Below, one piece after another: positions 1-7,280 of a DNA stretch of 53,997 nucleotides; position 1 is the first letter of the stretch; each line of letters begins with the position of its first letter. Both the position numbers and the translations under genes were made by a program. The stretch is from Salinibacterium sp. G-O1 (GTDB lineage: Bacteria > Actinomycetota > Actinomycetes > Actinomycetales > Microbacteriaceae). The stretch spans positions 1 through 53,997 of the forward strand of contig NZ_JASISV010000005.1 of NCBI RefSeq assembly GCF_030063305.1, given 5' to 3'. The notes beneath the pieces were generated by a model. The model ran no database searches. It worked only from the letters and a program-made list of their open reading frames with translations, and was not told where the DNA came from.

Positions 1-127
1 AAGCTCACGGCCAGCGACCAAGGCCCGATACCGGAAGGGCAAGATCCGGCCCGTCGGGATCAGCTACGACCGGGCGCTGCAAATCGCGATGAAGATCATC
101 CGGTAGCCGGGCGCGGCTATGCCGCGG
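1..127. repeat. Terminal direct repeat, copy 1 (circular contig overlap)
   Basis: These 127 bases are identical to the last 127 bases of the window. An exact end overlap of this odd length is typical of a circular assembly graph path with k=127. The overlap falls inside a coding region, the 3' end of the 215-aa gene, which supports an artificial cut rather than true terminal repeats of a linear molecule. Confidence 0.95.
2..106 (+). CDS. C-terminal end of the 215-aa plasmid protein (cut by the linearisation)
   Basis: Reading from base 2 gives the last 34 residues of the 215-aa protein whose complete copy lies at 53329-53976, ending in the same TAG stop. It is not a separate gene: it is the same DNA seen twice because the circular molecule was opened inside this gene. 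The tail is strongly basic (KARYRKGKIR). Confidence 0.93.
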   Translation, partial: SSRPATKARYRKGKIRPVGISYDRALQIAMKIIR

Positions 128-151
128 TGAGGGGGCGCACTGCCCCCTCAC
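127..151 (+). terminator. Hairpin terminator after the 215-aa gene
   Basis: A perfect 10-bp stem, GTGAGGGGGC (127-136) and GCCCCCTCAC (142-151), with a 5-nt loop lies 20 bases after the TAG stop. No T run follows, so it is either a GC-rich actinobacterial-type terminator or an mRNA 3' stabiliser. Confidence 0.6.
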
Positions 152-252
152 GCTCCCCCGCTTGCCAGGTTGTCCACAATCCCCGTCAACTCTCGGGCGC
201 GACGCGACGTTGCGCGTACGGTCGAGCAGATTCGCTCTGAGAGAGGAACACG

Positions 253-594
253 ATGAACTTCATCAAGCTGGCCGTCACCACCTACCAAACCGGATCCACC
301 CGACCCCAGATCGGCGCCGACGACACGTGGATCAACCTCGAGCAGGTCGTTAGCGTCGAGGAACGCCTGGGCAGCAACACATTCGACGAAGCAGTGCTCG
401 CAGGGTCGAAAACAGAGGAGTTTTATCCCTGCGTGCTGCTGCACACCACCGACAGCCACAGCCATTTAGTGCCCATCGGGGTGTATCCCGATCAGGGCTC
501 CGCGTTTCAGGCTCTGGTTACCTTCATGCCCCTGGTGATCGCAACCCCCGCCACCACACGCTGGGATGACCCGAGCGCCGCGGGTCTGGTCTGA
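253..594 (+). CDS. Hypothetical plasmid protein, 113 aa
   Basis: The ATG at 253 follows a purine-rich GAGAGAGGAAC ribosome site with good spacing. The protein has no membrane segment or signal peptide and no motif I recognise. Its middle (DDTWINLEQVVSVEERLGS, then VLLHTTDSHSHLVPIG) resembles a small beta-rich fold. It lies between the 215-aa gene and the partition operon and reads the same way, so it is probably a backbone gene. Function unknown; that it is a real gene is fairly sure from its start signal and from the absence of a better frame on either strand. Confidence 0.65.
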   Translation: MNFIKLAVTTYQTGSTRPQIGADDTWINLEQVVSVEERLGSNTFDEAVLAGSKTEEFYPCVLLHTTDSHSHLVPIGVYPDQGSAFQALVTFMPLVIATPATTRWDDPSAAGLV

Positions 595-720
595 ATGGTG
601 CGCGTGTCGCGGCCCTGTGTTCGGGCCCGAGGCCTGGCTTTATTCGGCCTTGAGACTTCGGTCAGAATACGGACGTGCGATTTTCGCGCAAGCTGCTGCA
701 CTACCAGCGCCGTCCAAAAT

Positions 721-832
721 AATAGTGCCATTAAATATAATGACGCTATTAGGGTTTATAGTTACAATCACGGCAAACACACCAATACGGTCAATGCAGT
801 GAATACCCGTAATGCCGGTAATAGCGTTATTG
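721..832. repeat. Repeat-rich AT island upstream of parA: candidate partition centromere/operator
   Basis: This stretch is much more AT-rich than its surroundings. It contains related short elements: AATAGTGCCATT at 721-732, AATGACGCTATT at 739-750 (its complement is AATAGCGTCATT) and AATAGCGTTATT at 820-831. Between them are offset AAT-N6-AAT units (AATACCCGTAAT at 802, AATGCCGGTAAT at 811, 9 bp apart). Small ParB-type centromere-binding proteins usually bind short repeats directly upstream of their parA, so this is the likely parS/operator and probably contains the par promoter. The binding role is inferred. Confidence 0.6.
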
Positions 833-859
833 TAGGTTTCATCCCGGAAGGATCACCTG

Positions 860-1807
860 ATGCCTAAGACGCTCAACCGCTCAGCGCTTGATCGAGTCAT
901 TGCTGTCATTAACGGCAAAGGCGGAGTACTGAAAACAACCCTCACCGCCAATATCGGCGGGATGCTCGCCGCAAGTGGGTACCGTGTCCTCCTGGTCGAC
1001 CTCGACCCGCAGGGAAACCTCGCGGAGGACTTGGGCTACACAGACGATGAACGAGGCGACGACGGTGCAGCGCTTGCGCGCGCGCTGATGTTCGGTGGGG
1101 GAGTAGAGCCCATCAAAGGCATCCGTCAGAACCTCGACGTTTTCGCGGGTGGTCTCCAACTCGACAAAGCGACCGGCGGCCTCGCTGTTATGGCCAACAA
1201 AGATCCCGACGAGGCGAAGCTTGCCGTGGCGCGCATCCTGGAGCCGATCGCTGCGAATTACGACATGATCCTTATCGACTGCCCACCAGGAGACGAGACA
1301 CTCCAGACTGCTGCGGTCGCCGCCGCCCGTTACGCGCTCGTACCAGTGAAAACAGATAAGTCCAGTCGAAAAGGACTCACCGCAGTTGCTGCACGCCTCG
1401 ACGCGGTGCTGGACATCAATCCCACCCTCGACCTCCTCGGGGTTGTCCTGGTGGACGTGGGCACCCCAAGCCAACGTAAAAACAGGATTGTCTTGCGCGC
1501 TTCAGAAATTGATGCACGCAAACACATCGCCGAACTGTTCAACTCCGATCACGACGTGGTTCTGACAGCCACCGTGCGCCACTCCGAAGCCACAGCACAC
1601 GCCACCCGCGAAAAGGGACTGCTCGTCTATGAACTCGACGAACACGTCCGCAAAGGACCGAAATGGTTCGAGATCCGGCGAGGGGACGCCGAGGCGAGCA
1701 CCCTCGCCCCCCAGGCAGCAGGGTCCGTCGCGGACGACCTTAAAGCGATCACTGACGAAGTCGTTGCCCGAATTACCGCGGCCGAAACACAGGAGCAATC
1801 AGCATGA
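860..1807 (+). CDS. parA: ParA-family partition ATPase
   Basis: This is a 315-aa Walker-type partition ATPase that would form nucleoid-associated gradients to position plasmid copies. The deviant Walker A is at residues 20-27 (KGGVLKTT, where the usual G before K is L). The switch region LLVDLDPQGN is near residues 45-55 and the Walker B-like MILIDCPPG near 137. There is no long N-terminal HTH, so it is of the short ParA type that relies on a partner for DNA binding. The ATG has a GAAGGA site at 846-851. The stop overlaps the parB start by 4 bases (ATGA), which implies translational coupling. The upstream AT-rich repeats are its likely centromere and autoregulatory site. Confidence 0.93.
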   Translation: MPKTLNRSALDRVIAVINGKGGVLKTTLTANIGGMLAASGYRVLLVDLDPQGNLAEDLGYTDDERGDDGAALARALMFGGGVEPIKGIRQNLDVFAGGLQLDKATGGLAVMANKDPDEAKLAVARILEPIAANYDMILIDCPPGDETLQTAAVAAARYALVPVKTDKSSRKGLTAVAARLDAVLDINPTLDLLGVVLVDVGTPSQRKNRIVLRASEIDARKHIAELFNSDHDVVLTATVRHSEATAHATREKGLLVYELDEHVRKGPKWFEIRRGDAEASTLAPQAAGSVADDLKAITDEVVARITAAETQEQSA

Positions 1808-2241
1808 GCGATGCACCGGACCGCACAATCGTCGGACTTACCCCACGCGCCACCCCTGACCTGTCACGAATGCAGGCTCGTAACAGGCCCATACCGCCCG
1901 CCGAAGAACCACCGGCAGCGGGAAAGTCAACTGTCGAGCCCGCGAAAGCGGCTTCTGCTGTGAAGAGCCAAGCTGTGGGGCGGATGCGCGCGGCGAAACA
2001 AGCCCCGCAAGCTGTCGCCGGCCCTAATGACCGGGTAAACGCCTACGTTTCCCCGGATCTCCACGAACGCGCCAAAGCTACGTTCAAAGCGACCCGGCAC
2101 CTCGAGGGCGACATCAGCTGGTCCCAATATGTGGAACGGGCCATCCTCGCTGAAACCCAACGCCGCGAAGCTGAACATAACGCGGGGCAGGCATACCCCA
2201 GCAGCGGCACTCGACTGTCAGCTGGACGGCCCCTCAAATAG
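1804..2241 (+). CDS. parB: ParB-like centromere-binding protein (small, RHH-type C-terminus)
   Basis: This 145-aa protein has a disordered, proline/alanine-rich N-terminal half and a compact C-terminal domain from about residue 75. That domain contains NAYVSPDLHERAKATF and a second helix with SWSQYVERAILAE, matching the pattern of actinobacterial plasmid ParB-like centromere-binding C-terminal domains of ribbon-helix-helix type. It overlaps parA by 4 bases and should bind the repeats at 721-832, recruit ParA, and repress the operon. It is too short and lacks the motifs for a canonical CTPase ParB. Confidence 0.82.
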   Translation: MSDAPDRTIVGLTPRATPDLSRMQARNRPIPPAEEPPAAGKSTVEPAKAASAVKSQAVGRMRAAKQAPQAVAGPNDRVNAYVSPDLHERAKATFKATRHLEGDISWSQYVERAILAETQRREAEHNAGQAYPSSGTRLSAGRPLK

Positions 2242-2266
2242 CATCGAAGCCAAGGGAGGTGACCGT

Positions 2267-2371
2267 GTGACCATCCCAAGCTTCGCGGCAGAGATGATTC
2301 CAGAATCCTCTCGGGATCATCAGCGCCCCGACTCAAGTGTCCGGAGGGTCCGAGATAGGTCAAACTGCTGA
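2267..2371 (+). CDS. Small ORF, 34 aa, behind a near-perfect Shine-Dalgarno
   Basis: A GTG at 2267 starts a 34-codon frame ending in TGA at 2371. It is preceded by AAGGGAGGTGA (2252-2262), one of the strongest ribosome sites in the window, with about 7 nt between GGAGG and the start. It lies 25 bases after parB and could be the third cistron of the par operon. The peptide is polar, with a basic tail (SSVRRVRDRSNC). I recognise no family. It could be a real microprotein or a leader peptide for what follows. Confidence 0.45.
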   Translation: MTIPSFAAEMIPESSRDHQRPDSSVRRVRDRSNC

Positions 2372-2433
2372 CGACTGCAGAGGCGAGCGGAGCGAGACCG
2401 AGCCGCCGCCGCGGCGCTGTTGTCCGAGAGACA

Positions 2434-2585
2434 TTTTTTCGTCTGTCTGGCCGGTCATCGTAGTTCGCTACCGCACCTTCGCTTCGGGCTTTCGCGGCAT
2501 ATCCTCACGATGTTCCGGTATTCCACGACCCTTCACTTCGGTGCTTCCGCTCTCAATCGATGCTCTTGCCAGACAGGCAAAAAAA
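2434..2585 (+). promoter_or_regulatory. Structured leader 1, upstream of the dprA-like gene
   Basis: This is the first of four related leaders. The left arm TTTTTTCGTCTGTCTGGC (from 2434) is nearly complementary to the right arm GCCAGACAGGCAAAAAAA (2568-2585), so the ends of a stretch of about 150 nt can pair. The inside carries blocks shared with leaders 2 and 3: TAGTTCGCT, TTTCGCGGCATATCCT and CCGGTATTCCACGA. The A7 run lies just before the ribosome site of the next gene. It may act as an mRNA leader or as a single-strand promoter of the Frpo type; the role is inferred. Confidence 0.65.
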
Positions 2586-2609
2586 TCAGTTGACCAAGGG
2601 AGAAACACC

Positions 2610-3551
2610 ATGACCGACACCACCACCACCGAGCTGCAGGGCCTCGAGGATCTCACCGCGGATGCGATCGCACGCGCGACGCTGTCGTGCCTGCTCGAGC
2701 CTGGAGACACCGACGCCGGAAGACTGGTCACACAGTTAGGTGCCGCCGACGCGCTGCGGGCGATCCTCAACACCGACACCGACACTGACGACGACGAGAG
2801 CAACGGTGGCGGCGGTGCGGGTGTGCCGGAGCAGTTGCGGGCTCGTGCGCAGCACCGGTTCACGCCGGGCACTCTCGCGATGGCTTACCGTGCGGCGGCC
2901 CAGTTCGGGGCAACGCTGGTGACTCCGGAGCACCCGCACTGGCCCACCCGTATGAACGACCTCGGGGACGCCGCCCCGTTCGCCCTATGGGTGCGCGGAG
3001 ACAGCGAGATTCTGACCGATACCACCACCACGGCGATCGTCGGGGCGAGGGCGGCCACCGGGTACGGGGAGCACATCACGATGGACATCACCGCGGGGCT
3101 CGTCGCACGCGGGCACACGGTCGCGTCGGGTGCGGCGTATGGGATCGATGGGATGGCCCACCGGGCAGCCCTCGCCGCAGGGGGTCGCACCGTCGCCTAC
3201 CTTGCCGGGGGAGTGGACCGGTTCTACCCATCCGGCCACGACGCCCTCCTAACCCGCATCGTGGAGCAGGGTGCTGTCGTGTCCGAGTTGCCGTGCGGGG
3301 CGATGCCCACCCGCTGGCGGTTCCAAGCCCGAGGCCGCCTCATCGCCGCCAACAGCACCGCGGTGCTGGTCACCGAAGCCGGGTGGCGCTCGGGGTCGCT
3401 GAACACCGCCCACCACGCACAGGCTTTGGGGCGTGGGGTCGGGGCGGTGCCGGGGCCGGTGACCAGCGCCGCCAGCGCAGGATGCCACCGCCTCATCCGC
3501 GACCACCACGCCACCCTCATCACCTGCGCCGAGGAAGCAGCCGAACTGTAG
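2610..3551 (+). CDS. DprA/Smf-like DNA-processing protein, 313 aa
   Basis: DprA proteins bind single-stranded DNA and load RecA. This one has the DprA Rossmann-fold series in order: AIVGARAATGYGEH, then SGAAYGIDGMAHRAAL, AGGVDRFYPSGHDALL, VSELPCGAMPTRWRFQARGRLIAANS, EAGWRSGSLNTAHHA and VPGPVTS. I place the start at the ATG at 2610, after AAGGGAGAAA, because the open frame upstream of it covers the repeated leader. A plasmid copy next to ssb suggests a role in handling incoming single-stranded DNA during conjugation rather than natural transformation. No C-terminal winged helix follows the fold. Chromosomal DprA and plasmid DprA-like proteins share this core, so the exact activity is not certain. 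Confidence 0.88.
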   Translation: MTDTTTTELQGLEDLTADAIARATLSCLLEPGDTDAGRLVTQLGAADALRAILNTDTDTDDDESNGGGGAGVPEQLRARAQHRFTPGTLAMAYRAAAQFGATLVTPEHPHWPTRMNDLGDAAPFALWVRGDSEILTDTTTTAIVGARAATGYGEHITMDITAGLVARGHTVASGAAYGIDGMAHRAALAAGGRTVAYLAGGVDRFYPSGHDALLTRIVEQGAVVSELPCGAMPTRWRFQARGRLIAANSTAVLVTEAGWRSGSLNTAHHAQALGRGVGAVPGPVTSAASAGCHRLIRDHHATLITCAEEAAEL

Positions 3552-3681
3552 GGGCAGGGAGGCGGCGGCCGGCCTCCCGGGGCCGGCCGCTCGCCCCGGG
3601 CTCGTGCCTCACCAGGCGCGAGCGAGAAGACCAGGAAAGCGTGCGGAGCCGCCGGTGGCGGCGCTGACTGTTGAGAAGCCA

Positions 3682-3844
3682 TTTTTTCGTCTGTCTGGCC
3701 GGTCACCGTAGTTCGCTTGCGCACCTGACGTTTCGGGCTTTCGCGGCATATCCTCACGCGCTTCGCTTGCTCCGGTATTCCACGACCCTCACACTCTCGG
3801 TGCTTCCGCTCTCAATCGATGCTCTTGCCAGACAGGCAAAAAAA
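3682..3844 (+). promoter_or_regulatory. Structured leader 2, upstream of ssb
   Basis: This is close in sequence to leader 1 over its whole length, with small insertions inside. The left arm TTTTTTCGTCTGTCTGGC starts at 3682 and the right arm GCCAGACAGGCAAAAAAA is at 3827-3844. The internal blocks TAGTTCGCT, TTTCGCGGCATATCCTC and CCGGTATTCCACGA are kept, and the last block before the right arm (TGCTTCCGCTCTCAATCGAT) is identical to leader 1. The ssb ribosome site follows directly. Confidence 0.68.
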
Positions 3845-3870
3845 TCAGTTGAGCTAGAGGAGCAGAACCC

Positions 3871-4335
3871 ATGACCGACACCATCACCCTCACCGGGCTT
3901 GTCGCCACCACACCGAGGAAGATCACCACCAGCGAAGGGCTTGATATCGCCTCGTTCCGCCTCGCCAGTACCACCCGCCGTTACGACCGGGGCACGAGCC
4001 GTTGGGTGGACGGGGACACCAACTGGTACACCATCACCGCATTCCGTGGCTTGGCCTGCAACACCGCCGAGTCCATCGACAAAGGACAGCGGGTCATCGT
4101 CACCGGAGCCTTGCGGATCCGCGAATGGGAGAACGGGGAGAGAACCGGAACAAGCATCGAGGTGGAAGCCGACGCCATCGGCCACAACCTCACCTTCGGC
4201 ACCACCCAATTCACCCGCACACCCGCACCCGTCACCAGCGAACCAGAGCCTGCCGCGGAGGAGACAGGTATGGAGGAGACAGGCGTGGAGGAGGCGGATA
4301 TCGCCGAGCTGCGGGCGAAGCTCGCTGGCGAGTAA
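3871..4335 (+). CDS. ssb: Single-stranded DNA-binding protein, 154 aa
   Basis: This is a plasmid-encoded SSB with an N-terminal OB fold (residues 1-115): ITLTGLVATTPRKI, FRLASTTRRYDRG, the conserved NWYTITAFRGLACNTAESIDKGQRV and VTGALRIREWENGERTG. The tail is acidic and proline-rich (EPEPAAEETGMEETGVEEADIAEL), although the extreme C-terminus (KLAGE) is not the usual DDDIPF-type tip, so partner binding may differ from chromosomal SSB. The ATG follows AGAGGAGCAG. Many conjugative plasmids carry ssb in the leading region to coat the incoming strand. It is the middle gene of three that follow related leaders. Confidence 0.93.
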   Translation: MTDTITLTGLVATTPRKITTSEGLDIASFRLASTTRRYDRGTSRWVDGDTNWYTITAFRGLACNTAESIDKGQRVIVTGALRIREWENGERTGTSIEVEADAIGHNLTFGTTQFTRTPAPVTSEPEPAAEETGMEETGVEEADIAELRAKLAGE

Positions 4336-4762
4336 CCGACCTGGGTCGGCCTGCCCAGCAGGTCGGCCCACCAGGGGCGGCCCGCCCAAGGCAACAGCGC
4401 GCCGCCCGGCGCGGGAGGCGCTGTTGCTGGGTACGACGCTTGGCGCGTCCGGCGAGCCGGCCGCGCGGCGCATCATCGCCACGTACGCCCGGACGGGTGT
4501 CCGGTCTGATTCGCGCCCGCCGATGGCGGGGGAGCGGACCCCACCCAGGATTCGTGACGCTGACCAGCTCGTCGGTTCGGCGGCTGTCAACGATCATCGT
4601 GCCGCCGCTGGAGGGCAGGATCTCAGCGTCGAGCTCACCCGCGCACACCCGGCAGGGTGGCTCGGCAGGGTGGCCCCCGCCACGCGACAGCCCCATCAAT
4701 TCCCACGAGCGCCGACGATGGGGGAGTAGGCGGGAGCGTCGCAGGAACTCTCCCCAGCGCTT
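4336..4762. other. Gene-poor stretch between ssb and leader 3
   Basis: No convincing gene is seen. A perfect CCGACC/GGTCGG hairpin lies just after the ssb stop and could end its transcript. The minus strand holds an open frame (to 4699) with an early CRVCAGELDAE segment that resembles half of a zinc ribbon, but it has no ribosome site and degenerates into arginine-rich noise, so it may be a relic. Confidence 0.5.
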
Positions 4763-4901
4763 GCCTTCCGGAAGAGGCGATCTTAGTTCGCTGCGCGGCT
4801 TACGTTTCGACCTTTCGCGGCATATCCTTCGCTACGCTTCCGGTATTCCACGAGTCGCCACTTCACCGCTTCACTCGGGGCGACCTCTCTCGCCGGAAGG
4901 C
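4763..4901 (+). promoter_or_regulatory. Structured leader 3, upstream of the 55-aa CDSCQ gene
   Basis: The internal blocks TTAGTTCGCT, TTTCGCGGCATATCCTT and CCGGTATTCCACGA are shared with leaders 1 and 2. The terminal arms have a different sequence yet remain perfectly complementary: GCCTTCCGG at 4763-4771 and CCGGAAGGC at 4893-4901. Such exchange of both arms together is evidence that the pairing itself is selected. The A7 run of the other leaders is missing here. Confidence 0.65.
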
Positions 4902-4924
4902 ACACACCAGACAGGAGAGAGCAC

Positions 4925-5092
4925 ATGAACACCACCCACCAGAACCCCGCGATCATCGCCCAGGTCACCAAAACCGACCTCCACCCGGACGGGACCACCG
5001 AAACCACCGACAGCTACACGATCGCCTCCGTCGACGGGTACACCGTCCCCATCGACCCGATGGACAATCTCGAATGCGACAGCTGCCAATAA
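4925..5092 (+). CDS. Small CDSCQ-tailed protein, 55 aa (paralogue A)
   Basis: The ATG follows ACAGGAGAGAG. The protein has a polar core with an evident beta pattern (IIAQVTKTDLHPDGTTETTDSY) and ends in DPMDNLECDSCQ. A second protein of 59 aa at 31558-31737 shares the layout and the ending PxDPMDxLxCDSCQ, so the frame is under selection. The C-terminal CxxC could bind metal or be redox-active. Both paralogues lie in operons behind the related leaders, which suggests a shared early or transfer-linked role. No known family is recognised. Confidence 0.8.
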   Translation: MNTTHQNPAIIAQVTKTDLHPDGTTETTDSYTIASVDGYTVPIDPMDNLECDSCQ

Positions 5093-5177
5093 CTGCAAGC
5101 GCTGACCGGGCACCACTGCACTGTCAGGGGTGCGCGGTTGGATCTGAAACACCACCCACCAGACAAGGGACACCACG

Positions 5178-5543
5178 ATGGCCGTCAATGAGCAACACCG
5201 CCAGCTGCATGTAGCCGTGGAGCTTGCAGAGCAGGCGCGCACTCTCGCGCACTCGACACGGACCGTGCCGTCACCACCGGACTCCTATGATCTGCTGGCA
5301 GAGCTCGTCGGTACCCTCGACAGCCTGCAGCTGGTCTGTCAGCAACTCGCCGCCTGGCACACCGACACGGTCGACGGAAAGCACTACCAGGGCGAGGACA
5401 GCACCGGCGACGGAGCAACGGGAACCGTTGCTGCCGCCGCGAAACTCGACCAGGCCGCGGACGCGATCGCCACCGCGTCCGCCGCGGTCAGCGCCGCGCA
5501 CACCGCCAACGGTGTCGTCCGCTGGTTCGACACCCCCCGCTAG
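5178..5543 (+). CDS. Hypothetical alpha-helical protein, 121 aa
   Basis: The ATG at 5178 follows an ACAAGGGACACC ribosome site, 85 bases after the CDSCQ gene and in the same direction, so the two are probably co-transcribed. The sequence is rich in alanine and leucine with heptad-like runs (ELAEQARTLAHS, LLAELVGTLDSLQLVCQQLAAWH, AAKLDQAADAIATASAAVSAAH), giving a predicted helical bundle without membrane segments. No family is recognised. It is the last backbone gene before the cargo region. Confidence 0.68.
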   Translation: MAVNEQHRQLHVAVELAEQARTLAHSTRTVPSPPDSYDLLAELVGTLDSLQLVCQQLAAWHTDTVDGKHYQGEDSTGDGATGTVAAAAKLDQAADAIATASAAVSAAHTANGVVRWFDTPR

Positions 5544-5765
5544 GCGCGTGCGGAGCATCGCGACGAACGCAGGGCCCCGACAGGATCAGCGTTCGGGGCA
5601 CCTCAGCTCGTGCGTTTCACGCCCGGCCATCGGGCAGTTTCTCGGGGCACCTAAACGGGCATCCACAAGCCTGGCGGTGCCGCGCCGCCGATAACGGCGG
5701 GGGAGTGTTCGCGGATCGTCCGGCTACCGGGCGTTAGCACGAAGGGCATGCTGCGACAATCGGGG

Positions 5766-6596
5766 ATGACCATTCACAGCCTGACTCAGGAAATCACGTG
5801 GCAGGGAAGAACAGTCAAGTGGGACCGTTACGGTGATGGCCCAGCCCTGGTGCTTCTCCATGGAACGCCGTGGTCGTCGGCGCTGTGGCGGCCAATTGCT
5901 GACGCGCTCTGTCGCCAGTTCACTGTCTATCTTTGGGACATGCCCGGCTATGGGTCGTCTTCGAAGGACGCACCGCACAGGGTGGATCTTGGTGTCCAAA
6001 GTGAGATATTTGCGTTCTTGTTAGACCACTGGGGTCTCGATCGGCCCCACGTCATCGCACACGATTTCGGCGGAGTCGTCGCCCTTCGCGCCCGATTGCT
6101 CCTCGGCGCGAGCTACGCCTCTCTGTGCCTTGTTGACGTCGTCGCGCTCTCACCATGGGGATCACCGTTCTTCAACCTTGTGAGGCAGAACGCTGCAGTC
6201 TTCACCCAGCTACCACCCGCAGTGCATCGGGGCGCGGTGGAGGCGTACATCCGTGGAGCCAGCCACCGGGGTCTTCGAGAGGATGACCTCGAGATGTTGG
6301 TCTCTCCATGGATGAGCAACGAGGGTCAAAGAGCGTTTTACCAGCAGATCGCAGAAGCGGACGAGCGGTTCACCGATGAGGTAGAGCCGCTATACGAGAA
6401 TCTAAGTGAACCGGTACACATTGTCTGGGGTGCTGAGGACACGTGGATACCGAAGGATCGCGCCGACCGGCTGCGTGCAGTGATTCCCCATGCTTCCATC
6501 TCGCTAATCCACGATGCCGGCCATCTCATTCAGCTCGATGCCCCTGCGGCTCTTTCCGCAGAACTCACCAGATGGCTTGCAGCCGGATTGGCATAA
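5766..6596 (+). CDS. Alpha/beta hydrolase (haloalkane dehalogenase / epoxide hydrolase type), 276 aa
   Basis: This is a cytosolic alpha/beta hydrolase with HGTPWSS (oxyanion loop), an aspartate nucleophile in AHDFGG, a second acid in WGAEDTWIP and the catalytic histidine in DAGHLIQLDAP. An Asp rather than Ser nucleophile points to the dehalogenase/epoxide hydrolase branch. I chose the second ATG (MTIHSLTQEITWQG) because the family pattern begins there; an ATG at 5748 in the same frame is possible. There is no adjacent regulator. It opens the cargo region. The substrate cannot be told from sequence. Confidence 0.85.
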   Translation: MTIHSLTQEITWQGRTVKWDRYGDGPALVLLHGTPWSSALWRPIADALCRQFTVYLWDMPGYGSSSKDAPHRVDLGVQSEIFAFLLDHWGLDRPHVIAHDFGGVVALRARLLLGASYASLCLVDVVALSPWGSPFFNLVRQNAAVFTQLPPAVHRGAVEAYIRGASHRGLREDDLEMLVSPWMSNEGQRAFYQQIAEADERFTDEVEPLYENLSEPVHIVWGAEDTWIPKDRADRLRAVIPHASISLIHDAGHLIQLDAPAALSAELTRWLAAGLA

Positions 6597-6780
6597 ACCC
6601 CGTCCTGTGCCCCTAAGCGCGCGCGGTCCAGGATTGTTTGTCTTGCGGGTAAGTCGACTCACTCAAGGTCGGACCTGGCATGGGTCTGCCCGAAAGACGT
6701 TCCCGTTACGAGCATCATCGAGTGCTCGAGAACGAAGTGCCCGATAGGCGATCGCTATTCGTGCGCGGTGAGCGGACCCC

Positions 6781-7053
6781 TCAGCGTCCGAACTTCCCGG
6801 TCGTGCGCTTGGACTCCCAACGGTCAAGCTGGTGCAGTTCCTCCCGTGAATGACCGACTGCCGACATGGCTTCCTTGATGCGGGGGAGCGAAAGACTTTC
6901 TGAGGCTGCGCTTTCAAGCAGCTTCGGCATCATCTCATCGGTCTGCCCATTCCGATCCCACCCGTTGTTGCCGATGAAGTGCAGCGTTTCGAGGAGATCG
7001 TGCTGTTCCTTGGTGAAGCCGATCCAAGAAAGATTCGCGGGCGGAGGCGTCAT
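6781..7053 (-). CDS. Conserved small protein, 90 aa (inverted duplicate A)
   Basis: This protein of unknown function has the core SWIGFTKEQHDLLETLHFIGNNGWDRNGQTDEMMPKLL and ends in LDRWESKRTTGKFGR. It is nearly identical to the 90-aa protein at 30040-30312 on the other strand. The similarity extends upstream (GCAGAATTGAGGCATGACG spans both starts) and downstream (GATCGCCTATCG), so a whole gene unit was duplicated. The charged, histidine-containing sequence is soluble. No catalytic motif is evident. Confidence 0.82.
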   Translation of the reverse strand: MTPPPANLSWIGFTKEQHDLLETLHFIGNNGWDRNGQTDEMMPKLLESAASESLSLPRIKEAMSAVGHSREELHQLDRWESKRTTGKFGR

Positions 7054-7280
7054 GCCTCAATTCTGCTACTCGCCCTTCTCGCCCGTTAGTCGATCGTCTA
7101 ACTAGCGTCTGCATAGCGCTCCCTGAGTGTTCCACTGTCTCATAACCAAAGTGCCTCGAAACCCATGGGATGCAACACAGTATTTGTAGTGTGTGCGCGG
7201 CGAGACCTCTTCTTTTCCTTGTGATTCGAGACGTAGCCGTAGCGGTGTACCTGCGGGGAGAAGGCTCACGATGGCTATCA

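Noticed and set aside
721-832. CRISPR-like or iteron origin array
   Set aside because: Units are too short and irregular for CRISPR, there are no cas genes, and the place before parA favours a centromere over an origin.
595-867. 90-aa ORF between the 113-aa gene and parA
   Set aside because: It has no ribosome site, shifts composition in the middle and crosses the AT-rich repeat region.
2337-2609. Longer start of the dprA-like gene
   Set aside because: The extra 91 codons translate the repeated leader, which also precedes genes in other frames, and they show no protein-like pattern.
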